DNA of 64,000 nucleotides from Paenibacillus pasadenensis (GTDB lineage: Bacteria > Bacillota > Bacilli > Paenibacillales > Paenibacillaceae), in contig NZ_JAMBOT010000001.1 of NCBI RefSeq assembly GCF_023715725.1, forward strand, positions 124,001 through 188,000. The letters run 5' to 3'. A model generated the notes under the pieces. It worked only from the letters and a program-made list of their open reading frames with translations. It did no database searches and was not told the origin of the DNA. The position numbers and the translations under genes were made by a program. This document shows, in pieces, positions 1 to 8,388 of this stretch (positions are counted from its first letter, which is position 1; the number at the start of each line of letters is the position of its first letter).

Positions 1-644
1 AATTTGCTGTATGCCAAGTCAAAATTGCTGTAGTCGTGAATCTCTTCCATAATGATTTCCGCCTGTTTGGCAGGTTTGAGACTCGCATAACGCTTGGCAT
101 CAATCGGCTGTTTGATCTGCTGCCCCGACGGGAGCTCTAACACAGCGAACTGACGCGTTTTGCCGTTCATCTTTGTCTGGTATACACCGACCAGATCAAC
201 CTTAGTTTTGAGGCTAACCTTGAGGCGGTTTAAATCGGTCTCGGCCGTTTCTTTGTTCCGGTACGACTTGATCGGCATCCAGGTCGAAAGCGTGATGCGG
301 GCTTTTTTCTGGCTGTTCTCGTTCATATTGGCGCTCATATGCTGAAGCGTCCATATTTTATCTCCGGTTGCGTACTGGTCATCGTTGGCCATCAGCTGAT
401 TGTCCGGTAAAATGGTCATATCACCGCCGATTAAATCGCCGACCGTTCCTTCCACTACGCGGTAGTCCCAAGGCACTACGGAACTGTTTGCTGAACTGCT
501 GTCTCCCGTTGGGTTCGTATTAAACAAGCCGCCGTTATTGGAAGAACTCATCGAGCATTGCGAAATGACCACCATCAACAGGATGATGCCCAGCACAACG
601 GCGATTATCGGGCCGACCCGGCTTTTTTGATTTTGATTGATCAA
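1..644 (-). CDS. Membrane-anchored hypothetical protein (3' end outside window)
   Basis: The frame stays open from a TTG at 642-644 to the window edge, giving 214 residues with no stop. The TTG overlaps the TGA stop of the upstream ATP-grasp gene (TTGA-type overlap), so translation is probably coupled. The product starts with a short basic segment (INQNQKSRVGP), then one hydrophobic helix at about residues 12-29, then a Ser/Asn/Gly-rich stretch and a soluble region. A Cys follows the helix, but the residues before it (VISQC) do not form a proper lipobox, so I read it as a membrane anchor. I do not recognise the family. Its place at the end of a run with a glutathionylspermidine-synthase-like enzyme and a secreted Ser/Gly-rich protein suggests an envelope role (inference). 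Confidence 0.7.
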   Translation of the reverse strand, partial: MINQNQKSRVGPIIAVVLGIILLMVVISQCSMSSSNNGGLFNTNPTGDSSSANSSVVPWDYRVVEGTVGDLIGGDMTILPDNQLMANDDQYATGDKIWTLQHMSANMNENSQKKARITLSTWMPIKSYRNKETAETDLNRLKVSLKTKVDLVGVYQTKMNGKTRQFAVLELPSGQQIKQPIDAKRYASLKPAKQAEIIMEEIHDYSNFDLAYSK

Positions 645-1843
645 GCTTCCATCACCCCTATTGGCACAAAATGACTCGTATTTCCTGTAATAAGACCCCC
701 GGCTCTTCCGAGAAGACCGCATGGGACGCCATTTAGCATAAACAAGCCCGTTAAGATGCGGTACGGCTTCCCGCTCAGCGTCAGCTCAGGAAGATCCGCG
801 CGTTTCTGGTAAACAGTCGGGAAAAATACGCTCGTATCAAAGCCGTCTTGATCCTCCAACTCCAGCCCGCCGTTGTCGCCAAACAGCTTGACGGAGCCGC
901 CTTCGCGGCCGAACATCGATTTGGATACGTAGCTTCCGTCAAACAATGGTTTGGTATAGGTCGGCAGCATGTACGCCTCGATAGCCGCATGCTCTTCCGC
1001 CGTAAACAGCAGCTTCAGCTCGTGCAGCCCCCAGATAAGCGCCTGCAGTCCTTTTGACTGAAGCAAAATCGCATGGGGAGAATTGAACAGCTGCAGCCGC
1101 CCCGTCTCAATGGAATAAGCAAGCGCTTCGCCGCCTTCGTCGAGCGCAATCCATTCCTTCGGATACAGAGCGAAAATCCGGTTCACCGGAACGCCTTCTC
1201 CGTCCTTGACCGTCCCGTTGTCGATCGATACGTCAAGCAGATTGATCATCCGCATCGGAAGACCGCTATGTTTGGCCAGCAGCTCAATCGTGCCGCTATC
1301 CTCCGCATGCTCGCCATAATGCGCACAGGCGGCAGCTTCCGGCTGCTCCACGCTCCAGGCCGATTTTACCAGCTCCGGCATTCTCTCATTCGGAGAATGC
1401 AGCCCGGCTTGCCGGCAAAGCCAAGGCGTCGCAGCGGCAGCCTCCGCATATCCCGTCGGCGTATCGGCGTTAAGCTCCAGCAAACGAATGTCTCCGCCCA
1501 GCCCAACGGCAAAATCGAAGCGCGCATAACGGCTGATGCTGCCTTCCGGCGGCAGCTCAAGCCCATCCAGCATATTCCACAAAATCGGCGGAATTCCGGT
1601 GAGCGAATACAGCTCGCGCCGCCCGTGCATGTATCGGACTGCCCGGTCAAAAACACGCCACAGCACTGCAGCCGCATCCTGAAGCTTCGCATATGCGGCT
1701 GCATCCATCGCAATCAGTTCATCGAGCCAATAAGGCTCGCCGTCAAGGTCCGCCCAGCCGAAGCCGAGCCGGGCCATTTCGCTGACCGCATCCTCGCGGT
1801 TGCGGACTGGACTGCGAACTGCGTGCAGTGCGGGCTCACTCAT
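641..1843 (-). CDS. Glutathionylspermidine synthase-like ATP-grasp protein
   Basis: A 400-residue protein with the signatures of the GSP-synthase ATP-grasp family. One is RFDFAVG followed by LLELNADTPTGYAEAAAATP at about residues 107-139. Another is a C-terminal ATP-binding part with KSMFGREGGSVKLF near residues 309-322. Known members ligate an amine such as spermidine or a related group to a carboxylate; many bacterial homologues lack the amidase domain and have unknown substrates. This one also lacks an amidase domain. Its start overlaps the stop of the secreted Ser/Gly-rich gene by 4 nt (ATGA), and its stop overlaps the next TTG start, so the three genes form one translationally coupled unit. 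The family is secure; the substrate is unknown. Confidence 0.85.
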   Translation of the reverse strand: MSEPALHAVRSPVRNREDAVSEMARLGFGWADLDGEPYWLDELIAMDAAAYAKLQDAAAVLWRVFDRAVRYMHGRRELYSLTGIPPILWNMLDGLELPPEGSISRYARFDFAVGLGGDIRLLELNADTPTGYAEAAAATPWLCRQAGLHSPNERMPELVKSAWSVEQPEAAACAHYGEHAEDSGTIELLAKHSGLPMRMINLLDVSIDNGTVKDGEGVPVNRIFALYPKEWIALDEGGEALAYSIETGRLQLFNSPHAILLQSKGLQALIWGLHELKLLFTAEEHAAIEAYMLPTYTKPLFDGSYVSKSMFGREGGSVKLFGDNGGLELEDQDGFDTSVFFPTVYQKRADLPELTLSGKPYRILTGLFMLNGVPCGLLGRAGGLITGNTSHFVPIGVMEA

Positions 1844-2439
1844 CCTCCAAACCCGGATGACTTGCCGGAGGATCCGGAGTATCCGCTGGAGTTGCCTCCA
1901 ACGCTTCCTTTCGAGGCTGAGTTGGAACGCCGGGTGATGCTGCCGCTGCCAGAGGAGGTTTTAGGCCTCACGCTGGAACCAACGGTCGGACGGTTCTGAA
2001 AGCGCGAGCTGTCGTAAGTAGACCGTTTGTATGGCGCTCCCGTAGAGGCGTGATAAGCCGGATGCGACGCCCCCCATCCGCTGGAGGAATAACCGGATCC
2101 CCGGTTAAAAATCAAGTGGTAAAGCAGCATATCGTCCCAGCCGAAGCCGCCTCCGGTATGAATAACCGTCGTGCCGCCGCTGGAGCTGGTGCCGCCTCCG
2201 CCGCCTGAAGAACCTTCTTCCTCTTCCTTCTCGCTTAACTCCGGCAAGTTCCAATCCTGCTCTGGATCGTAAAAGGCTTTGACCTCTTCGCTCGACCATT
2301 CCACCAGCGTTGGTCCATCAGCTTCCGGAGAAGGGGATGGAGCGGCGGCAAATGCGCCGGAGCTTCCCGCGCTGCCCGCCAGCAAAACCAGTCCCAGCGT
2401 GGTCGACATTACTTTAGGCGGTCTGTTCTTCTCGTTCAT
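1840..2439 (-). CDS. Secreted Ser/Gly-rich protein, YgiB-like in context
   Basis: A 199-residue protein with an N-terminal signal-like segment (about residues 10-32, ending SGAFAAA). It is followed by an acidic stretch and then long Ser/Gly-rich runs (SSGGGGGTSSSGG), a GFGWDD patch and a C-terminus ending in SSGFGG. Low complexity prevents confident family assignment. In enterobacteria the ATP-grasp enzyme YgiC is encoded beside YgiB, a Ser/Gly-rich exported protein; the same pairing here with a GSP-synthase-like enzyme suggests a functional analogue, perhaps even the modified partner (inference). It shares a 4-nt ATGA overlap with the downstream enzyme gene. Confidence 0.75.
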   Translation of the reverse strand: MNEKNRPPKVMSTTLGLVLLAGSAGSSGAFAAAPSPSPEADGPTLVEWSSEEVKAFYDPEQDWNLPELSEKEEEEGSSGGGGGTSSSGGTTVIHTGGGFGWDDMLLYHLIFNRGSGYSSSGWGASHPAYHASTGAPYKRSTYDSSRFQNRPTVGSSVRPKTSSGSGSITRRSNSASKGSVGGNSSGYSGSSGKSSGFGG

Positions 2440-2466
2440 GTACGGTATTCACCTCTCCTTATGGAA

Positions 2467-2868
2467 TTAGGACTCGCTCCGGATGGATAAGAGCAGCAGC
2501 TCCATAACACCCTCATCTACATTGAGCCTGCCTTCCACTGTCTCGAACTCTTCTCCGCCAATCGTCAAATAATTAATATGATGCAGCGCCGCAATCATTT
2601 CCTGCGACCAGAAGCGCTCGTCAATTTTGCGCAGGCTGCCTCCAGGCAGCTTTTGAAATAAAATAACCTTCATCTGATTTTCCAACGATCCCTCACCTTT
2701 TCCAAAAAGTATAAGCCCATCGATGAACTTCCACTTCATACGTTGTTTATCCCGATAAGTTTTACTTTTAAACAATTTTTTTCGGTAAGCCTTATCGTAG
2801 CAGATTCCTGCCCATAGAAAAACAAAAAAAGCAGCTCCACCCATCATTAGGGTGAAGCTGCCCGACAT
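2467..2868 (-). CDS. Small membrane-anchored hypothetical protein
   Basis: About 133 residues, with one N-terminal hydrophobic helix (FTLMMGGAAFFVFLWAGICY) followed by a basic cytosolic part (RKKLFKSKTYRDKQRMKWKF) and a mixed globular C-terminus. I place the start at the ATG ending at 2868, just before the helix and 13 nt after the penicillin-binding-protein gene stops. An alternative ATG at 2892 overlaps that stop. Neither has a good Shine-Dalgarno, so translation is probably coupled to the PBP gene. The open frame runs farther upstream through the PBP gene, but that part is a shadow. No family recognised. Confidence 0.65.
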   Translation of the reverse strand: MSGSFTLMMGGAAFFVFLWAGICYDKAYRKKLFKSKTYRDKQRMKWKFIDGLILFGKGEGSLENQMKVILFQKLPGGSLRKIDERFWSQEMIAALHHINYLTIGGEEFETVEGRLNVDEGVMELLLLSIRSES

Positions 2869-2881
2869 TTTGAAGCGGAAA

Positions 2882-4924
2882 TTACTCCGCATCGTTTGTC
2901 GTTTTTTTCTTAGGCGTGCCATATAAACCAACAGCCTCGTCGTAGGCGTCAAAAATTTGCCGAGCGACCGGCGCCGCACCGTAACCGCCGAATCCGCCTT
3001 CTGGAATGACAATCGCAACAGCAAGCTTTGGCTTGTCAGCCGGGGCAAAAGCGATGAACACGGAGTTTTCGACTTTTTTGCCGTTGGCAACCTGCTGCTG
3101 GGATGTGCCGGTTTTGCGCAGGTACGAATAATCGACGCCTTCAAAACCTTGCACGTTTACACGGCTCATGCCGTTATAAACCGTATTCCAGTATCTCTCC
3201 GGAAATGAAACGGTGTTCAGCACTTCCGGCTTAATCGTTTCAACGACTTTGCCTTTAGGATCAAGAATTTCATTCACAAACAGCGGCTTCATGCGTTTGC
3301 CCTTATTGGCCAGCATCGCTGTGTATTGCGCCAATTGGAGCGTTGTATATTTGCCAAGCTGTCCAAAGGAGGCGCGGGCCATAGCGGAAATGTTACTCGC
3401 TGTTTTTGCCTCGTGGAAGTAGTCCTCTACCCCTTTTTGCTCGGAAGGAAGACCGCTCTCCGTTGAGACGCCGAGACCAAATTGTTTCATGTACTTGTCC
3501 CATACTTCAATGGACTCTTCGCCTTTATACTTGTTCAGCAGTCTTTCTCCTACCATTTCCATCATAAAGGCGTTGGAGGATTTGGCGAGGGCATCATCAG
3601 CATCGATATAACCGTTTGCTTTTCTTCCTGCATTTGTAATCTCGACTTCATTCCCCTTAGAGCCAATCGTAACATAGCCTTTATCGTAGTAGTTCTCATA
3701 AGGAGTAAATAATTTTTCGTTCAACCCGATTAGAATCGTGAGCGGTTTCTGGACCGAACCCAGATATACGAGTGAAGGCGTATGTTTGTTCATTTCTGTT
3801 TGAGTTTCGTAGTCCGGATAAACGGTACGGATCGTGCCGTTTGTAATAAAATTTTGAACCGGTTTGAGCTTTTCGCTCGACGCCGAGCCGCCCTTCCAAA
3901 TATTCGGATCATAATCCGGCAAACTGGCCATCGAGACGACCTTTCCGGTCTCGACCTCCATCGCCACCGCAAAGCCCATTGTAGCATCATTACCGTAATT
4001 CAACGGCTTGGACGTAGCGTTTTGCAGTCTCTCCAGCTGAGTCTCAATCGCCTGCTGAGTCTTCAGCTGTACGGACCGGTTAATGCTGAGCACGATGTCG
4101 TTGCCCCGCTGCGGCGGCGTAATGACCGGAGGCCCTGTCACTTTATTCGTCCGGTCGACCGGAAACGACTTGAGTCCGTTAATTCCGCGCAGCTGCTCTT
4201 GAAACATATATTCCAGACCGTCGAATCCGACCGTTTCTTCCTGGAGGTATTTATTTTTGGGATCCTTCTCTTCCTTAATAGCCTTGTATTTGCCAAGATC
4301 GCCAGCCGACTTGTATTTCTTCAAATACCCGACGAGCTGGACGGCAACGCCGTCCTCACTGTAGTTGCGGACGCTCTCCTCAACAATTTCCACGCCGGGA
4401 AACTGATCTTTGTTCTCCGTAATGAAAGCAATTTCCTCATTCGACAAATCGGAGCGGATCCTCCGCGGCACAGAAATGGTGTTCGTCCGGAAGTTAAGGT
4501 CCATCTGCTTCTGGATTTCCTCCGGCGTCATTTGCGCTTCCGGATCGCTGTTGAGCCTTTTGAACAGCTTGGACAGCTTAACGCTCATATCGATTGCAAT
4601 CTGTTTGTTTTTCTCCGCCTGAAGCGTATAAGTCAGCGTCTGAGTGGAGGTGGAGTACGCAATCGGCTTTTTCTCGGAATCAAGAATATTGCCGCGAAAC
4701 GGCGGGATGGATACGTCCCTTGTCCCCTGGTCCTCCCGCATCATCTTCAGCTCAGGCCCTTCGACAAACTGCAGCACCGCCAAATAGACGATGAGAATGC
4801 CGAACATAACAAACGCCGCGAAAAAAAAGACGTTGAGCCGGAACATGAATTGGCGGCGAACGACATAATCCTTTTCCTCGTCGCGCCCAATTATTTGCGG
4901 CGGTTTGCCGTTACCCTTTTTCAT
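2882..4924 (-). CDS. Class B penicillin-binding protein (PbpA/PBP2-type transpeptidase)
   Basis: A 680-residue peptidoglycan transpeptidase that cross-links stem peptides outside the membrane. It has a short basic cytosolic tail and one membrane helix at about residues 30-52. A dimerisation domain follows (RGNILDSEKKPIAYS near 74-88), then a C-terminal transpeptidase domain with the three active-site motifs: SVQK near residue 388, SSN near 448 and KTG near 604. Length and order match the Bacillus PbpA/PbpH group that works with the elongation machinery. The start overlaps the stop of the upstream OsmC-like gene by 4 nt (ATGA). The long opposite-strand frame over this gene is a shadow. Confidence 0.93.
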   Translation of the reverse strand: MKKGNGKPPQIIGRDEEKDYVVRRQFMFRLNVFFFAAFVMFGILIVYLAVLQFVEGPELKMMREDQGTRDVSIPPFRGNILDSEKKPIAYSTSTQTLTYTLQAEKNKQIAIDMSVKLSKLFKRLNSDPEAQMTPEEIQKQMDLNFRTNTISVPRRIRSDLSNEEIAFITENKDQFPGVEIVEESVRNYSEDGVAVQLVGYLKKYKSAGDLGKYKAIKEEKDPKNKYLQEETVGFDGLEYMFQEQLRGINGLKSFPVDRTNKVTGPPVITPPQRGNDIVLSINRSVQLKTQQAIETQLERLQNATSKPLNYGNDATMGFAVAMEVETGKVVSMASLPDYDPNIWKGGSASSEKLKPVQNFITNGTIRTVYPDYETQTEMNKHTPSLVYLGSVQKPLTILIGLNEKLFTPYENYYDKGYVTIGSKGNEVEITNAGRKANGYIDADDALAKSSNAFMMEMVGERLLNKYKGEESIEVWDKYMKQFGLGVSTESGLPSEQKGVEDYFHEAKTASNISAMARASFGQLGKYTTLQLAQYTAMLANKGKRMKPLFVNEILDPKGKVVETIKPEVLNTVSFPERYWNTVYNGMSRVNVQGFEGVDYSYLRKTGTSQQQVANGKKVENSVFIAFAPADKPKLAVAIVIPEGGFGGYGAAPVARQIFDAYDEAVGLYGTPKKKTTNDAE

Positions 4925-5388
4925 GCGGTCACCTCGCTCTCATCATCCGCGATCCGTACTATCGGCAACGCCTCGACCTGAACATTGCCGGCAAGCGCGC
5001 GCGTAATCATGCACGAGCGCTCGGCTTTAAGCGCGATTCGCTCCGCCCGCTCCAGAGTCGGCGGTTCCGAGCCTGCAGGCAGAATGAGCAGCGGCCGATG
5101 CGTGATGGAACGGTATGTAAATACGCCGTTCTCCGTGTCGACAACAGCTGTTGAGCGGAGAGAAAGACGATCCGTTTGAAGCCCGGAACGCTCCAGCATC
5201 GCTGCCAGCGAGATCATATAACAGGTCGCCGCTGCGCCAAGCAGCATCTCATCGGGATTGGTGCCCGTGCCAGGGCCGTCCATGACAAGAGGGATGGACA
5301 CTTCGGATTCCAGAGCGCCGCTGCGGATGCAGCCCTGGCCGTTCCGTCCACCCTCCCAAACGGCTTCGAGTTCAAACTTATGTTCCAT
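4921..5388 (-). CDS. OsmC-family (YhfA-like) peroxiredoxin-type protein
   Basis: A 155-residue OsmC/Ohr-fold protein. The two conserved cysteines are visible in AATCYMIS and in the helix AERSCMITRALAGNV, the reactive pair used by family members to reduce peroxides. The N-terminal strands (FELEAVWEGGRNGQG) and the GPGTGTNPDEMLLGAAA helix start fit the family. It belongs to the YhfA-like rather than the Ohr branch; a true Ohr is encoded separately near 7.5 kb. It lies 76 nt downstream of the CsoR-type regulator in the same direction and overlaps the PBP gene start, so a CsoR-OsmC-PBP transcript is plausible. Confidence 0.85.
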   Translation of the reverse strand: MEHKFELEAVWEGGRNGQGCIRSGALESEVSIPLVMDGPGTGTNPDEMLLGAAATCYMISLAAMLERSGLQTDRLSLRSTAVVDTENGVFTYRSITHRPLLILPAGSEPPTLERAERIALKAERSCMITRALAGNVQVEALPIVRIADDESEVTA

Positions 5389-5464
5389 TACCGCTCTCCT
5401 TCTAGTTGAATCAAGTTCCCGCTTCCTTAGACGACAGAAATTTAGAAAAAGTTTGCCGTGCCGT

Positions 5465-5821
5465 TCAACGAATAAGCTTTTTCATCGTCACCATCAGCTC
5501 ATCGATAATTGCGTTATCGCCCTCTTGGAGCCGCTCCGCGACGCAGGAGCGGAGATGATACTCCAGCAGCAGCTTGCCAACGCCGTTTAAGGCGGATTGA
5601 ATGGAGCTTATTTGGTTAAGCACGTCGTCGCAATAAGTATCTTTTTCGATCAGCCCTTTTATGCCGCGCACCTGGCCTTCAATGCGGTTAAGACGGTTGA
5701 TGAGATTATTTTTGGTTTTATCGGAATGGTGGCTGCTCCGTTCATGACCGCAGCATTCCGCAGCATGCTGCTCCGACTCATCTGAATTGCGGCTGGCCTC
5801 GGCTCCTGATTGGATGTCCAT
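5465..5821 (-). CDS. csoR: CsoR/FrmR-family metal-sensing repressor, copper-type
   Basis: A 118-residue all-helical repressor of the CsoR/RcnR family. The body carries LINRLNRIEGQVRGIKGLIE and the metal-ligand triad C64-H89-C93, whose spacing (25 and 4) equals the Cys36-His61-Cys65 copper site of characterised CsoR proteins. This separates it from the persulfide sensor CstR, which lacks the His. The first 38 residues form an unusual extension rich in His and Cys (H19, C23, C24, H26, H31, H32), which could bind extra metal. GGGGAG precedes the ATG. No copper ATPase or chaperone gene lies next to it, so its regulon is not evident. Confidence 0.88.
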   Translation of the reverse strand: MDIQSGAEASRNSDESEQHAAECCGHERSSHHSDKTKNNLINRLNRIEGQVRGIKGLIEKDTYCDDVLNQISSIQSALNGVGKLLLEYHLRSCVAERLQEGDNAIIDELMVTMKKLIR

Positions 5822-5882
5822 GCTCTACGGCTCCCCTTTAAATGCGAAATGATTAGACTACCCACTATTGTAGCATATGGAG

Positions 5883-5916
5883 CAAAAAGCCGCTGCAGCG
5901 CGAGGCTGGAGCGGCT
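5883..5916 (-). terminator. Intrinsic terminator after ydjO-like gene
   Basis: Read leftward, AGCCGCT and AGCGGCT form a stem around a GC-rich loop, followed by TTTTTG. It lies just downstream of the small zinc-ribbon gene and upstream of csoR. Confidence 0.65.
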
Positions 5917-5926
5917 AGACGGACTT

Positions 5927-6145
5927 TTAGAGTCCGTATTCGTTTTTCGGCTTAGGCTTGCGTTTGATTTTGTTCTGGACAGCCGGCAGATGGCGCATGC
6001 TGCGCAGCATCGGCCCTTTGCACATCGGGCAGAGCTGGGATTCCACAGCGAATTCATCGCGCACCCAAGCCTTGCAATCGGCATTGCGGCATTTCCAGAT
6101 TTTCGTCGGGATAAGCTGAGGCTTTGTTTCTTCAGTTGTACTCAA
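5927..6145 (-). CDS. ydjO: YdjO-like cold-inducible zinc-ribbon protein
   Basis: A 72-residue protein with four cysteines in a CxxxxC ... CPMC arrangement (WKCRNADCKAW and LCPMCKGPM) and a basic tail. Layout and motifs match Bacillus subtilis YdjO, a small cold-inducible zinc-ribbon protein of unknown function. The start is a TTG (6143-6145) with AAAGGA upstream. A hairpin terminator follows the gene, so it is probably monocistronic. Confidence 0.8.
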   Translation of the reverse strand: MSTTEETKPQLIPTKIWKCRNADCKAWVRDEFAVESQLCPMCKGPMLRSMRHLPAVQNKIKRKPKPKNEYGL

Positions 6146-6244
6146 GGGGTAGCATTCCTTTCTGATGTCGGTTCGGTTATCCCTGAAAAGAGACAGCCTG
6201 AATACTATATCACCCTTGATTCCGGCAAGTAAAGACTTGACACT

Positions 6245-7000
6245 TCAGCTTTTTTGCACCCTGTACCAATAGGGGTAAGCTTCTTTAAATCCAAGCCGCG
6301 CATAAAGCGACTCCGCCGGTTTGTTGCCGCTCACCACCTGCAAATAAGCATGGTCAGCCCCGTTTTCTTTTCCCCAGCTCAAAAGGTGGCGGATAAGCTT
6401 GCCCGCGTAACCTCTTCCACGGCAATCCGGGGCCGTCAGCAGATCATAAAATCCTATCTGCAAGCCGTCCAGCACCGCCAAGCCTAACGTCACCGGCCGC
6501 CCTTCGGCATGGAGCACTGCGAACTGTCGCGGCTGCTGAGAAGCTTCAAACATGAGCGACGTGATGCGTAAAGCTTCCTCGCCGCAGCCGCCCCACTCGT
6601 CAAGCAGCTGCAGCCAGGCTGCGGTCGGCTCCCCGGAAGACAGCACATCGCCGCTTGCATCCTGCGGGCTTAATCTCCCGATAGATGCGACCATAACATG
6701 GGAAGGATCGGCTATTTCATATCCCCTTTTTGCCAGTACAGCATCCAGCTCAGCCGGCTCCGTGAACGGCGTTATTTTAAATATCGCGGGCTGCCCGCTG
6801 CGGTTGTATATTTCTTCACATCGCTCGATTTTTTGCTGCAGCCGTTCCTTGTCAGCTTCAATATGAGCAAGCGGCTGCACCGAGTTAGAGCGTTTGGTAT
6901 ACCCGCGATTTGTTTTAACAAGCCATCCGCTGCAGCTGCTCGTTTGGAGCGCCGGCCAGCTGTTGAGCGCCGCTTCCTCTACTTCATAATAAGCTCTCAT
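6245..7000 (-). CDS. GNAT-family N-acetyltransferase
   Basis: A 251-residue acyl-CoA N-acyltransferase. The acetyl-CoA-binding loop is visible as RGRGYAGKLIRHLLSWG near residue 195, followed by the usual AxxLYxxLGF-type end (ESLYARLGFKEAYPYWYR). The N-terminal half (WPALQTSSCSGWLVKTNRGYTKRSNSV) is a second, degenerate GNAT-like module often seen in 250-residue Bacillales members. Substrate unknown. It is a lone gene with no coupling to neighbours. Confidence 0.85.
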   Translation of the reverse strand: MRAYYEVEEAALNSWPALQTSSCSGWLVKTNRGYTKRSNSVQPLAHIEADKERLQQKIERCEEIYNRSGQPAIFKITPFTEPAELDAVLAKRGYEIADPSHVMVASIGRLSPQDASGDVLSSGEPTAAWLQLLDEWGGCGEEALRITSLMFEASQQPRQFAVLHAEGRPVTLGLAVLDGLQIGFYDLLTAPDCRGRGYAGKLIRHLLSWGKENGADHAYLQVVSGNKPAESLYARLGFKEAYPYWYRVQKS

Positions 7001-7352
7001 TATGACCTACCTCCCTGACAAAAAAGTGCCCGCTGCGTCAAAGACCGGCCCTACGATCGCTGTTAACCTCGGGTTTCTTTGAATTCAACCTTCCAAAGAG
7101 GTAGAAATCCGACGTTAAAGGCGAACGCTGGCGCTTCTGCGGGCTCGCTCTGTGACTTCGCTCTTTTTATATCACTGTACTCCCAATACGCATAAATATA
7201 CTATTTTAATTATTTTTATGCAATAAACATTTATATCGCCGCTCGTTCCATGCCTTCTCCCTGATACTCAACACTCCAAAAAGCCCCTTGCCGCAAAGGG
7301 CAAGGGGCTTTTTGTTCATTTTAAGCTGAAGCCGTACCGATCAACCCGTCGA
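7001..7352. other. Intergenic region with one terminator
   Basis: About 350 bases without a supported gene. The right part holds the ohr terminator. The middle is AT-rich (7180-7230) and could contain a promoter for the leftward GNAT gene, but I cannot pick out a convincing -35/-10 pair. Confidence 0.5.
7278..7313 (-). terminator. Bidirectional-looking intrinsic terminator after ohr
   Basis: A perfect 9-bp stem GCCCCTTGC/GCAAGGGGC is flanked by AAAAA on the left and TTTTT on the right. It lies 40 nt beyond the ohr stop. Confidence 0.85.
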
Positions 7353-7787
7353 TTAAGCAGGCTGCTCCGAGCTTTTCAGCACATTAATTTCCACGTCGAT
7401 ATTCCCTCTGGTCGCCTTGGAGTAAGGGCACAGCTGATGCGCCTGCTCCGCCAGCCTGCGAGTTTCCTCAAGCTCAGCGCCGGGAATTGAAACGTCGAGC
7501 CGCACGCCTAGCTTGAAGCTGGGAGCATCTTTATAAATAGAGACATGTCCCGTGACAATCGCTCCGTCAGCTTTAACGCCTGCTTTAGAAGCGGCAAGCT
7601 GCAGCGCGGATTCGAAACAAGCCGAGTAACCAGCGGCAAAAAGCTGCTCAGGGTTCGTCGACGTTCCGCCCTCGCCGCCAAGCTCCTTGGGCATGGACAG
7701 GGGCAGATCCAACGCTCCGTCCGATGAGGTTACCTTGCCTTTACGGCCGCCTTGAGCCGTTACTTTTGCGGTATACAACGCATCCAT
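7353..7787 (-). CDS. ohr: Organic hydroperoxide resistance protein Ohr
   Basis: A 144-residue Ohr-subfamily thiol peroxidase that detoxifies organic hydroperoxides. The reactive cysteines are C57 (GYSACFES) and C120 (QLCPYSKATRGNI), with the family-typical spacing; GGTSTNPEQLFAAGYSACF is a near-consensus Ohr block. Ohr genes are usually controlled by the MarR-type sensor OhrR, but no ohrR gene lies beside it here. A strong terminator follows, so it is a single-gene unit. Confidence 0.93.
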   Translation of the reverse strand: MDALYTAKVTAQGGRKGKVTSSDGALDLPLSMPKELGGEGGTSTNPEQLFAAGYSACFESALQLAASKAGVKADGAIVTGHVSIYKDAPSFKLGVRLDVSIPGAELEETRRLAEQAHQLCPYSKATRGNIDVEINVLKSSEQPA

Positions 7788-7878
7788 CGTAATCTCCTCG
7801 CTTTCGGTTCATCTTCTTGACCCTCAGCGTATTATTACCCAATGCCCGTCCGAATCAAGCGCCTCTTTCACCAATTAT

Positions 7879-8271
7879 CTAAAGGCTGCTCATTCCGCTG
7901 TGTTTTCCGATGAGCTCAAGCATTCGCGGCGGGATCGGCAGCACAAACTGCATCGATCCAAGCGTAAAACGGCCGCTGCGGTTGTGCATAACAGCCGCGC
8001 TGACATGAATGCGGTACGCGGCAGTGTCGGTTGCCCGGATGGAAACCTCCGCGTTGCCGTTATTCCGAATGTTTGCATAAGGTTTAATAAGACCTTGTTT
8101 TATTTCATATGGAACGAGACTGACCATATCGTCCAATTTTAAATAATAATTTACATGCGGCTTATGATAGACCAGCTCGCGGGTTGATACGGTCAAGCCA
8201 AAATCGGTTTTTTTGATCGATAAGAGCAAATGGCCTTCCAGCTCGCGCACCGGTAAAAAATCCGGATTCAT
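7879..8271 (-). CDS. Hypothetical protein, 130 residues
   Basis: Not recognised. The protein is soluble, of mixed alpha/beta character, with no signal peptide. Alternating hydrophobic residues (HLLLSIKKTDFGLTVSTRELVYH, YRIHVSAAVMHN) suggest a beta-rich fold. GGGAGG sits 8 nt before the ATG, which supports expression. Codon use resembles its neighbours. Confidence 0.7.
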   Translation of the reverse strand: MNPDFLPVRELEGHLLLSIKKTDFGLTVSTRELVYHKPHVNYYLKLDDMVSLVPYEIKQGLIKPYANIRNNGNAEVSIRATDTAAYRIHVSAAVMHNRSGRFTLGSMQFVLPIPPRMLELIGKHSGMSSL

Positions 8272-8325
8272 GCACCAGTCCTCCCCTCGCTTCTTACCAG
8301 AATACCATAGTTTCTTTTGGCTTCA

Positions 8326-8371
8326 CAAAACAAGCTCCAGCCGCTGTGCTTGAGCACAAAGCTGGAGCTTG
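8326..8371 (-). terminator. Terminator for the coiled-coil gene
   Basis: An 11-bp stem CAAGCTCCAGC/GCTGGAGCTTG lies 18 nt beyond the leftward stop at 8389 and is followed in that direction by TTTTG. Confidence 0.75.
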
Positions 8372-8388
8372 CCGGAATTGCTGTATGG

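Noticed and set aside
1073..1999. 308-residue rightward frame opposite the ATP-grasp gene
   Set aside because: Runs across two real leftward genes, no ribosome binding site, no recognisable domain.
2869..3144. N-terminal extension of the small membrane protein gene to 3144
   Set aside because: Lies wholly inside the penicillin-binding-protein transpeptidase domain; the hydrophobic start of the real protein is at 2868.
3782..4981. 399-residue rightward frame opposite the penicillin-binding protein
   Set aside because: Antisense shadow of a gene with clear motifs. The frame has no family features and is rich in Arg/His as shadows are.
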